10,986 nucleotides of DNA from Micavibrio sp. UBA5703 (lineage in GTDB: Bacteria; Pseudomonadota; Alphaproteobacteria; Micavibrionales; Micavibrionaceae): assembly GCA_002420015.1 (NCBI GenBank), contig DIHF01000032.1:1-10986 (forward strand). Reading direction: 5' to 3'. This document shows positions 1-6,047 of this stretch, one piece after another. The position numbers and the translations under genes were made by a program. Every line of letters starts with the position of its first letter. Within the stretch, counting starts at the first letter, position 1. The notes under the pieces are model-generated. The model was not told where the DNA came from. It worked only from the letters and a program-made list of their open reading frames with translations, and searched no databases.

Positions 1-764
1 TTCTGCGCCTCGTCCAGAATGACGAAAGCGTTGGACAGTGTTCGCCCGCGCATAAAGGCCAGCGGCGCGATTTCAATCTCGCCCAGTTCTATTTTCTTCT
101 GCACCACATCGAGCGGGAGCATATCGTGCAGCGCGTCGTAGATGGGGCGGAGATAAGGATCGACTTTTTCCTTCATGTCGCCGGGAAGAAAGCCAAGCCT
201 TTCGCCGGCCTCGAGTGCCGGGCGGCAGAAGATCAGACGCTCGACCTTGCCCTCAAGGAACATGGAAACGGCCACCGCAACGGCCAGATAGGTTTTGCCC
301 GTGCCGGCAGGCCCGAGGCCGAAGACCATTTCATGGTTGCGGATGGATTCGATATAAAGGGCCTGATTGGGCGAGCGCGGCGCAACGTCCTTTTTTCTGG
401 TTTTGATCGTTATGCCGCTGCCGTTCATTCTTGCCGTGTCGTTGAATTTCACGCCGTTCCTTTTATCTTCTTCCATGAAGCGGATGGCCGCGTCAATCTC
501 GGCGATCCCGACATCCTGTTTATCGCCCAGCTTGCGCCAGAGCGATTGCAGGACGTGCTCGGCCATTTTCACAGCGTGTTTCCCGCCCGTCAGGGTCAGG
601 GTGCTGCCCCGGTCGGCAATGGTGATATCCAGCTTGTTTTCGATATAGCCCAGATGGGCGTTGTGCTCGCCAAAGAGGAGGGGGAGCAAGTCGTTGTTAT
701 CAAATTCTAAAATGCGTTTTTCGGTCAATAATGCGGCCCTTGTGTCATGTCCTTCAGGCCCCAT
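1..764 (-). CDS. phoH: PhoH family ATPase (YbeZ type), C-terminus beyond the left edge
   Basis: Partial gene; the first 254 residues are visible and the rest lies left of base 1. Family members run about 320-350 residues. PhoH/YbeZ proteins are cytoplasmic P-loop ATPases related to superfamily 1 helicases and work with the endoribonuclease YbeY in rRNA maturation and ribosome quality control. I see an N-terminal KH-like region (about residues 15-75), Walker A GPAGTGKT at 151-158, the family block RPALEAGERLGFLPG at 181-195, KVDPYLRP at 200-207, and Walker B VILDEAQ just before the edge. The start is ATG at 764. An in-frame stop lies about 50 bases upstream with no other start between, and the ribosome binding site is weak. 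It is the last visible gene of the miaB operon, 35 bp after the shorter PhoH paralogue, and ybeY would be expected next. The family call is secure. Confidence 0.95.
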   Translation of the reverse strand, partial: MGPEGHDTRAALLTEKRILEFDNNDLLPLLFGEHNAHLGYIENKLDITIADRGSTLTLTGGKHAVKMAEHVLQSLWRKLGDKQDVGIAEIDAAIRFMEEDKRNGVKFNDTARMNGSGITIKTRKKDVAPRSPNQALYIESIRNHEMVFGLGPAGTGKTYLAVAVAVSMFLEGKVERLIFCRPALEAGERLGFLPGDMKEKVDPYLRPIYDALHDMLPLDVVQKKIELGEIEIAPLAFMRGRTLSNAFVILDEAQ

Positions 765-787
765 TCTACGTGAATTTGTTAAAGAAA

Positions 788-798
788 GGTATAATACC
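788..798. promoter_or_regulatory. 11-bp palindrome between the two phoH genes
   Basis: GGTATAATACC is a perfect 5-bp inverted repeat around one central base. It sits just after the stop codon of the short PhoH gene and about 25 bp before the start of the full phoH. On the minus strand it contains TATTAT, a 5/6 match to a -10 box, but I see no convincing -35 hexamer upstream. It could be an operator, an internal promoter for phoH, or chance. Confidence 0.25.
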
Positions 799-799
799 G

Positions 800-1564
800 T
801 TACTGCTCAGGTCGGGGGGTGTTATTGCTATTATCTCTGTAATTTGCAATGTTTTTCAGGACAACCGAAATAATCGGGTGTCGTATAACGTCATCGTTGC
901 TTAGATAATGGATGCCAATTCCTCTTGAATCAAGTGACATGGCGTCAATAAAGCCTTGAAACCCAGACTCTTGGGGAGGAAGCAGATCAACCTGACTGGG
1001 GTTGGGGTCACCAACAATAACCATCCTGCTGCCATGACCTAGGCGCGATGTGATCATTGTGAGTGTGCCAAAAGTGCAATTCTGAGCTTCGTCTACGACA
1101 ATGAATGAATCCTTCAGTGTGCGCCCCCTGAGAAACGCGACAGGACAAATCTCGATTGTATTATTACTGATATGAGATTTGACTATTTTAGCATCCATGA
1201 ATTCGTGAAGAGCGTCAAAAAGGGGGCGAAGGTACGGATCGACTTTCTCTTCCGGGCTGCCAGGTAAAAAGCCTAGCTTTTCGCCTGCTTCCACAGCAGG
1301 GCGCATGAGTATTATTTTCTTCGCGAGATTTTTTTCTAGTGCTTCGACGGCTTTCGCAACCGCCAGATATGTTTTGCCCGTTCCTGCAGGACCTGCGCAA
1401 AAAATAAGGTCGTCGCCGTTGTTTAAACCCTGTATGTATCCGCGTTGACCGGGAGTTTTGGCTCGTACGGAGGATTTTTTCTGTGTGAAAATGCAATCCT
1501 GGATGTGAGAGGATGCGCTCGAAAAAGATTGTTTCGCTTCAATAAGATCTGTCATTTTATTCAC
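800..1564 (-). CDS. Short second PhoH-like ATPase without KH domain
   Basis: A 254-residue PhoH ATPase core. Walker A GPAGTGKT is at 58-65, RPAVEAGEKLGFLPG at 88-102, KVDPYLRP at 107-114, RGRTL at 146-150, Walker B VVDEAQN at 156-162, and the C-terminal arginine motif DVIRHP at 225-230. By eye about half the residues match the neighbouring PhoH across the shared core, so it is a diverged paralogue. It lacks the N-terminal KH-like domain; about 40 polar residues replace it. The helicase-motif-III-like segment reads GDPNPSQVDL, two residues longer than the usual GDPSQVDL. The start is GTG at 1564, 4 bases after the miaB stop, which suggests translational coupling; ATG at 1555 is an alternative. 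Three 60-base lines counted by hand gave about 40% GC, against 58-68% in neighbouring lines. The function is unknown: it could be a partner subunit, a decoy of PhoH, or an independent RNA-dependent ATPase. It is not a PIN-PhoH toxin, as there is no PIN domain. Confidence 0.9.
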   Translation of the reverse strand: MNKMTDLIEAKQSFSSASSHIQDCIFTQKKSSVRAKTPGQRGYIQGLNNGDDLIFCAGPAGTGKTYLAVAKAVEALEKNLAKKIILMRPAVEAGEKLGFLPGSPEEKVDPYLRPLFDALHEFMDAKIVKSHISNNTIEICPVAFLRGRTLKDSFIVVDEAQNCTFGTLTMITSRLGHGSRMVIVGDPNPSQVDLLPPQESGFQGFIDAMSLDSRGIGIHYLSNDDVIRHPIISVVLKNIANYRDNSNNTPRPEQ

Positions 1565-1568
1565 TCAG

Positions 1569-2933
1569 TTACACAGTTTTTGATAAGGCCTCTGACGTTT
1601 CTATAATACCCGTAAGGGAGTTGTCAAACCCTTCTGTTACCTTGACGTCAATTATCTGGTTCAGGAGGCGGTCGGGGCCGTTGGCGTAAACGGATTGGTT
1701 CCAAGGGGAGCGCCCTAAAAGCTGGCCGGATTTCTTGCCCTTGCGGTCGAAAAGAACGGGCATGACGATCCCGGCGCTGCGCGCGTTAAAGGCGCGCTGC
1801 TGTTCGTTGATGAGGGCCTGGAGCCGCGCCAGCCTTTCATCTGCAACGTTATCGCGCACTAGATTCTTCATGTTCGCACCGGGCGTGCCGGGGCGGGCGC
1901 TGTATTTGAAGGAATAGGCCGAGGCATAACCGACATCGCGGACAAGACGCAGGGTTTCCTGAAAATCTTCCTCCGTCTCGCCGGGGAAGCCGACGATGAA
2001 GTCCGAGGAAAGGGCCAGATCAGGCCGGGCAGCGCGCAACTTATCCACAATGCGGCGGTAGTCGTCGCCTGTGTGTTTTCTGTTCATGGCCTCCAGAATG
2101 CCGTCGGAACCGCTTTGTACCGGCAAATGCAGGAAGGGCATAAGCTTGTGGATATCCCTGTGGGTGTCTATCAGGTCATCGTCCATGTCGCGGGGATGGG
2201 AGGTCGTGTAGCGGATACGCTCCAGCCCGTCGATTTCGGCAACGGCGCGGATCAGGCGGCCAAGCCCCCAGACCGTGCCGTCCGGCCCTTCGCCGTGGAA
2301 GGCGTTGACGTTCTGGCCAAGCAGTGTGATTTCCTTTGCGCCTCTTTGAACAAGATTATGCGCTTCATTAAGTACCTCATTGACGGAGCGGGAATATTCC
2401 GCGCCGCGTGTATAGGGCACAACGCAGAACGTACAGAACTTGTCGCAGCCCTCTTGTATTGATAAAAAAGCGGCTGCGCCCTGTACGTTTTGCTCCTCAG
2501 GCAAAAAGTCGAACTTTGATTCAGAAGGAAAATCCGTGTTCACGATGCGGTTTTTGCCGTACGCGCCGGTGGCCTTGGCGACCATTTCCGGCAATTCGTG
2601 ATAGGTCTGCGGCCCGAACACCATATCGACATAGGGCGCACGTTCGAGGATATAATCCCCCTCGGCCTGCGCCACGCAACCCGCCACGGCGATCAGCATA
2701 TCCTTGTTGGTGTCTTTGTGCGGGCGGATGCGGCCAAGATCGGAAAAAACCTTGTCCGTGGCTTTTTCGCGGATGTGGCAGGTATTCAGGATCACCATAT
2801 CGGCATCCACAGGGCTGTCCACACACTTATACCCCAGCGGCCGCAGGATATCGGCCATGCGGTTGCTGTCGTAGCTGTTCATCTGACAGCCCCAGGTTTT
2901 AATGTAAAGTTTCTTGTTTGCGTTCTGGCTCAT
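1569..2933 (-). CDS. miaB: tRNA-2-methylthio-N6-dimethylallyladenosine synthase MiaB
   Basis: A radical-SAM methylthiotransferase that adds the 2-methylthio group to i6A37 in tRNAs reading UNN codons. At 454 residues it is normal family length. The N-terminal UPF0004 domain carries the auxiliary cluster cysteines C16 (TWGCQMN), C52 (NTCHIR) and C86 (AGCVAQ). The radical-SAM cluster motif CDKFCTFC supplies C163, C167 and C170. A C-terminal TRAM RNA-binding domain covers roughly 385-448, including LLGRSPWNQSVYA. The open frame extends 51 codons further upstream, but ATG 2933 is chosen because the conserved core starts about eight residues later and the upstream residues look unconserved. No Shine-Dalgarno sequence precedes this ATG, so the mRNA may have a very short leader. 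It is the first gene of the operon with the two phoH genes and is divergent from the dehydrogenase gene. Confidence 0.96.
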   Translation of the reverse strand: MSQNANKKLYIKTWGCQMNSYDSNRMADILRPLGYKCVDSPVDADMVILNTCHIREKATDKVFSDLGRIRPHKDTNKDMLIAVAGCVAQAEGDYILERAPYVDMVFGPQTYHELPEMVAKATGAYGKNRIVNTDFPSESKFDFLPEEQNVQGAAAFLSIQEGCDKFCTFCVVPYTRGAEYSRSVNEVLNEAHNLVQRGAKEITLLGQNVNAFHGEGPDGTVWGLGRLIRAVAEIDGLERIRYTTSHPRDMDDDLIDTHRDIHKLMPFLHLPVQSGSDGILEAMNRKHTGDDYRRIVDKLRAARPDLALSSDFIVGFPGETEEDFQETLRLVRDVGYASAYSFKYSARPGTPGANMKNLVRDNVADERLARLQALINEQQRAFNARSAGIVMPVLFDRKGKKSGQLLGRSPWNQSVYANGPDRLLNQIIDVKVTEGFDNSLTGIIETSEALSKTV

Positions 2934-2976
2934 GGGTAGAGTAGAAACCACAGAATCCAGCGGAAAATCAAGCCTC
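2934..2976. promoter_or_regulatory. 43-bp divergent intergenic region
   Basis: This is the only non-coding DNA between the start codons of miaB (minus) and the dehydrogenase operon (plus). I could not find convincing -35/-10 pairs for either direction inside it. At least one promoter probably lies within the 5' coding part of the opposite gene, so transcription of the two operons may interfere. If the dehydrogenase starts further upstream (ATG 2914 or 2932), the two genes would overlap. Confidence 0.4.
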
Positions 2977-3921
2977 ATGAAAAAAACCATCCTGGCTATG
3001 CAAAGCCTTCTCCCCGCCCAGATGAACGAGCTGGAGGCGCATTTCCGCGTGATCCGGCTGTGGAAGGAGCGCGACCCGGAAGCCACTATTCAGGAAGAGC
3101 GCGAGCGCATTGAGGGTATTCTTTCGACTTACAACGCCACGCGGGTTAGTGAGAGCCTGATTGAGGCTTTGCCCAATCTCGGGATTATCGCCCAGTTTGG
3201 CGTCGGGGTGAACAATATCGATGTGGCCGCCGCTGCAAAGCGGGGCGTTGCTGTGACTTATACGCCCGATGTATTGACCAATGACACGGCGGATATTGCG
3301 GTTTCGCTGGTGCTGGCGCTGGCGCGGCGGATTGTCGAGGGCGATATGTATGTGCGCGTCGGGAAATGGCAAGGCGGGCCGTTGCCGCTGGGTACGACTT
3401 TGAGTGGGAAAACGGCAGGAATACTGGGGCTGGGCCGGATCGGGCAGGCCATCGCAAAGCGCCTGAGCGCTTTTGAGATGGAAGTCGTCTATCACGGTCG
3501 CCGGGAAAAGCCTGAGCAGCCGTATCAGTACTACGCCGACCTTGAAGAAATGGCCCGCGCATCGGATTTTCTGGTCGTGGCTTGTTCCGGCGGGGAGGAA
3601 ACCAAAAATCTTGTGAATTACAAGGTGCTGGAAGCTATGGGGCCGAAAGGCTATCTGGTAAACATTGCCAGAGGTTCGGTGGTCGACGAAGAAGATTTGT
3701 TGATTGTTTTACGAAATAAAGGTATAGCAGGAGCCGGACTTGACGTGTTTGCCAATGAGCCGCACGTGCCGGAGGCGCTGCTGACCATGGATAACGTGGT
3801 TTTGCTGCCGCATATCGGATCAGCGACGGTGGAGACGCGAACCCGGATGGGGCAACTGGTGGTCCGGAATTTGCTCGCGTATTTCAACGGCGAAGAGTTG
3901 TTAACACCATATAGGGAATAA
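2977..3921 (+). CDS. NAD(P)-dependent D-2-hydroxyacid dehydrogenase (glyoxylate/hydroxypyruvate reductase type)
   Basis: A 314-residue cytoplasmic D-isomer-specific 2-hydroxyacid dehydrogenase of normal length. The substrate loop FGVGVNNID is at 74-82, and the Rossmann dinucleotide motif GLGRIG is at 151-156. The catalytic triad is Arg232 (NIARGSVVDE), Glu261 (DVFANEP) and His279 (LLPHIGSAT). After the second beta strand comes YHGRREK with Arg175 and Arg176, a pattern usually associated with NADP(H) preference. The likely reaction is reduction of glyoxylate or hydroxypyruvate to glycolate or glycerate, but 2-ketogluconate or hydroxyphenylpyruvate reduction is also possible. ATG 2977 is chosen because it begins at the conserved KKTILAM strand; the ribosome binding site is poor. 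It is first in an operon, 3 bases before the exported-protein gene. Co-transcription with an alanine/glycine symporter hints at a C2/C3 amino-acid or oxoacid link, which is inference. Confidence 0.93.
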   Translation: MKKTILAMQSLLPAQMNELEAHFRVIRLWKERDPEATIQEERERIEGILSTYNATRVSESLIEALPNLGIIAQFGVGVNNIDVAAAAKRGVAVTYTPDVLTNDTADIAVSLVLALARRIVEGDMYVRVGKWQGGPLPLGTTLSGKTAGILGLGRIGQAIAKRLSAFEMEVVYHGRREKPEQPYQYYADLEEMARASDFLVVACSGGEETKNLVNYKVLEAMGPKGYLVNIARGSVVDEEDLLIVLRNKGIAGAGLDVFANEPHVPEALLTMDNVVLLPHIGSATVETRTRMGQLVVRNLLAYFNGEELLTPYRE

Positions 3922-3924
3922 ATC

Positions 3925-4419
3925 ATGAGACTTTTACTGGTTTGTGTTTGTGTATTTTTGCTCGGGCTGTCGCCTGCACTGGCCGGGCAATGCTTTTCCG
4001 ACAAGGAAGCCGAAGCCGAGCAGGGGATCCGCATCCACAGCGAGTTGATGGTGATCGGCCTCAATTGCCAGCATAACTCGACGGCCAACGGTAAAAACCT
4101 CTATATGGCTTACCGTGATTTTACATCGGCGCATGAAAAGCTTTTTGTTGCTTATGAAAAGATTTTGCTGAAAAGTTTCAAGGACAGCGGCGAGAAAAAC
4201 CCGGAAGCTGCCCTTAACACGCTGCGCACGAATTTCGCCAATAAAATTTCCAACGATGCGGCGCGCATGCGCCCGGATATGTTCTGCCAGCGTTATGCGC
4301 CGCGCATCGAGAAGGCTTCCGTTATGAAGTACGAGGACGTGCGCAAATGGGCCGCGACGATTTTCGAGTCGCACCCGGTTTCCAAGCCGCTTTGCGCTTC
4401 AGCCAAGCAAGGGGGATAG
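3925..4419 (+). CDS. Small exported four-cysteine protein of unknown function
   Basis: A 164-residue protein that I cannot assign to a named family. A classical signal peptide covers residues 1-20 (hydrophobic LLLVCVCVFLLGL, then ALA before GQ), so the product should be periplasmic or secreted. It is not a lipoprotein: the first mature cysteine (C23) follows Gln and lacks a lipobox. The mature part has four cysteines (23, 48, 121, 157), enough for two disulfides, and looks mainly helical and charged. The segment RIHSELMVIGLNCQ has the look of a conserved alphaproteobacterial hypothetical protein, from memory only. AGGGA at 3913-3917 gives a good ribosome binding site 7 bases before the ATG. 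The gene lies between the dehydrogenase and the symporter with 3-nt gaps on both sides, so the three are almost certainly co-transcribed. Confidence 0.85.
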   Translation: MRLLLVCVCVFLLGLSPALAGQCFSDKEAEAEQGIRIHSELMVIGLNCQHNSTANGKNLYMAYRDFTSAHEKLFVAYEKILLKSFKDSGEKNPEAALNTLRTNFANKISNDAARMRPDMFCQRYAPRIEKASVMKYEDVRKWAATIFESHPVSKPLCASAKQGG

Positions 4420-4422
4420 TTC

Positions 4423-5865
4423 ATGGGGATCGATGAGAAAATAGACGTTTTATTCAAACCTGTAGCCGATGCCGTTTCAAATGTCGTATTTTTCTCCATC
4501 CCCTTCAGTCCGGACGTTCAGGTCAAGGTCATTCTGATCTGGCTGGCGGCGGCGGCGGTCTTTTTTACTTTCTATCTGGGTTTTGTCAATTTCCGCTATT
4601 TCTTCCACGCCATCGACGTCGTCAGAGGCAAGTTCGACGTCAAGGAAGACAGGGGACAGATCAACAATTTTCAGGCGCTCGCGGCTTCCATCTCCGGAAC
4701 GGTCGGGCTTGGCAATATCGCCGGGGTGGCGGTGGCGGTTTCGGTCGGCGGGCCGGGCGCGGTCTTCTGGATGATCGTGATGGGCTTTCTCGGCATGTCC
4801 TCCAAATTCGCCGAAGTTACGCTGGGCGTGAAATACCGCAAACACATGGACCCCAAAAATCCCGAGGAAATTTCGGGCGGGCCGATGTATTACCTTCAGG
4901 CGGCCTTCGATCAGCGTAAAATCCCCTATCTGGGCCGGATCATGGGCGTATTCTTTGCGGTGTGCGTGATCGCGGGCGCTATAGGCGGCGGCAACATGTT
5001 TCAGGCCAACCAGACCTATTACCAGCTTTATCTGGTGACAGGCGGCGAAGCCGGAATTCTGGCGGGCAAGGGCTGGCTGTTCGGGCTGGCGCTGGCGTTT
5101 CTGGTTGGCATTGTCATTATCGGCGGGATCAAGTCGATCGCCAATGTATCGACCAGGCTGGTTCCTCTGATGTGTATTACCTATCTGGTGGCCGGGCTGG
5201 TAGTGCTGGGTTATCACTACCAGAATATTCCCGGGGCCTTGATGACGATTTTGCACGATGCCTTTTCTATGGAGGCGGGTATCGGCGGGTTGATGGGTGG
5301 CTTGCTGGTCGGCGTTCAAAGGGCGTCTTTTTCCAACGAGGCCGGGCTTGGCTCTGCCGCTATCGTTCATGCACCCGCAAAGACCGACACTGCCATCAAA
5401 CAGGGCATGGTCGGCATGCTGGGGCCTTTTATAGATACGGTTGTCATTTGTACCATGACGGCCCTGATGATCGTCGTTTCCGGCGCTCACCTCGACGGTA
5501 CCGGCGTGGAAGGAGTTGAACTGACCTCCCGCGCCATGGCTTCTGCGGTCAGCTGGTTTCCCTATGTTCTGGCCTTTACCGTATTCCTTTTTGCCTACTC
5601 GACGCTTATTACCTGGGCGTATTACGGCCAGAAAGGTTTAACCTATATTTTCGGTGAAAAGCCGTGGCTGGAAATGGCCTATAAGATTTTCTTCTGCGGT
5701 TGCGTCGTTATAGGCACTTCGGCGAATTTCGACAATATCGTCAGCTTTACGGACGCGATGATTTTGTCGCTGGCGTTTCCGAATATCGTCGGCCTTTATA
5801 TGCTGGCACCGGAGATCAAACGCGACCTGAAAGACTATATCGCAAAGCTCAAAAAGCAGCGCTGA
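4423..5865 (+). CDS. AGCS-family sodium:alanine/glycine symporter
   Basis: A 480-residue inner-membrane transporter of the alanine or glycine:cation symporter family (TC 2.A.25), full length, with about ten to eleven hydrophobic segments. Family hallmarks are SGTVGLGNIAGVAVAV at 91-106, GGPGAVFWM at 109-117 followed by SSKFAEVTLGVKYR, GGPMYYLQ at 152-159, GAIGGGNMFQANQ at 185-197, and the strongly conserved RASFSNEAGLGSA around 300-312. It is expected to import Ala or Gly with Na+; substrate choice cannot be read from sequence here. GGGGGA at 4411-4416 is a strong ribosome binding site 6 bases before the ATG. It overlaps the end of the exported-protein gene, which fits translational coupling. 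It is the last gene of the operon. No convincing intrinsic terminator follows. Confidence 0.96.
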   Translation: MGIDEKIDVLFKPVADAVSNVVFFSIPFSPDVQVKVILIWLAAAAVFFTFYLGFVNFRYFFHAIDVVRGKFDVKEDRGQINNFQALAASISGTVGLGNIAGVAVAVSVGGPGAVFWMIVMGFLGMSSKFAEVTLGVKYRKHMDPKNPEEISGGPMYYLQAAFDQRKIPYLGRIMGVFFAVCVIAGAIGGGNMFQANQTYYQLYLVTGGEAGILAGKGWLFGLALAFLVGIVIIGGIKSIANVSTRLVPLMCITYLVAGLVVLGYHYQNIPGALMTILHDAFSMEAGIGGLMGGLLVGVQRASFSNEAGLGSAAIVHAPAKTDTAIKQGMVGMLGPFIDTVVICTMTALMIVVSGAHLDGTGVEGVELTSRAMASAVSWFPYVLAFTVFLFAYSTLITWAYYGQKGLTYIFGEKPWLEMAYKIFFCGCVVIGTSANFDNIVSFTDAMILSLAFPNIVGLYMLAPEIKRDLKDYIAKLKKQR

Positions 5866-5867
5866 AA

Positions 5868-5887
5868 TTATCCACAGGGTTATAACC
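5868..5887 (+). promoter_or_regulatory. DnaA-box repeat, copy 1
   Basis: TTATCCACA at 5868-5876 is a perfect consensus DnaA box, immediately followed by GGGTTATAACC. Bases 5877-5888 form the perfect 12-bp palindrome GGGTTATAACCC. The box begins 3 bases after the symporter stop. The whole unit recurs, slightly changed, 56 bp downstream. Confidence 0.55.
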
Positions 5888-5923
5888 CGCACGTTTCAAC
5901 GTTTTTACGGCATAGTATCCCCG

Positions 5924-5945
5924 TTATTCACAGGCTTGTATAACC
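5924..5945 (+). promoter_or_regulatory. DnaA-box repeat, copy 2
   Basis: TTATTCACA at 5924-5932 matches the TTATNCACA DnaA-box consensus and is followed by GGCTTGTATAACC. Aligned with copy 1, this is the same unit with one change in the box, one after it, and a GT insertion that breaks the palindrome. A third, imperfect box (TTATCCACG, one mismatch) lies on the minus strand at 5979-5987. All three fall in the leader of the large coiled-coil gene. Confidence 0.5.
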
Positions 5946-5954
5946 TGTTTTACA

Positions 5955-5977
5955 TCCTTCTTGCGCGGCGTGAAGGA
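5955..5977 (+). promoter_or_regulatory. Hairpin in the leader of the coiled-coil gene
   Basis: TCCTTC at 5955-5960 pairs with GAAGGA at 5972-5977. After a T-T mismatch, three further pairs (including one G-U) close on a GCG loop. No T-run follows, so it is not a terminator for the symporter gene. It could be an operator half-site pair or an RNA structure about 70 bases upstream of the start codon. The rest of 5866-6047 holds the DnaA-box repeats and a good ribosome binding site (AAGGAG, 6034-6039); no clear -35/-10 pair is visible. Confidence 0.3.
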
Positions 5978-6047
5978 ACGTGGATAAATCACGGCAATCT
6001 CTGACAAAAGCCGATCAACCGCCAATCCGTGAAAAGGAGTTTTCCTC

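Noticed and set aside
126..710. 194-codon plus-strand open frame opposite phoH
   Set aside because: The minus strand encodes PhoH with Walker A and family blocks across the same bases; the plus frame has no recognisable domain.
2041..2049. Perfect DnaA box TTATCCACA inside miaB
   Set aside because: It encodes part of the conserved MiaB coding frame and has no repeat tail or second box nearby, so chance is likely. It also shows that a single 9-bp box alone is weak evidence.
2934..3086. 51-codon N-terminal extension of MiaB
   Set aside because: It overlaps the start of the divergent dehydrogenase gene on the other strand, and its Arg/Ser-rich residues do not resemble the MiaB N-terminus.
3925..3993. 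Lipoprotein signal for the small exported protein
   Set aside because: The cysteine after the signal peptide is preceded by Gln rather than Gly, Ala or Ser, so there is no lipobox. Cleavage after ALA by signal peptidase I fits better.
4477..5490. 337-codon antisense open frame over the symporter gene
   Set aside because: Its His/Asp/Arg-rich translation mirrors transmembrane codons, and the AGCS family match on the plus strand is unambiguous.
5891..5906. ACGTT-TC-AACGT followed by T residues as an intrinsic terminator for the symporter operon
   Set aside because: The loop would be only two bases and the stem short and AT-rich, so it would be too unstable to terminate convincingly.
5866..6047. 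Possible chromosomal replication origin
   Set aside because: Two good DnaA boxes and one weak one are present, but there is no clear AT-rich unwinding tract and no neighbouring origin-associated genes such as dnaA, hemE, gidA or parAB.
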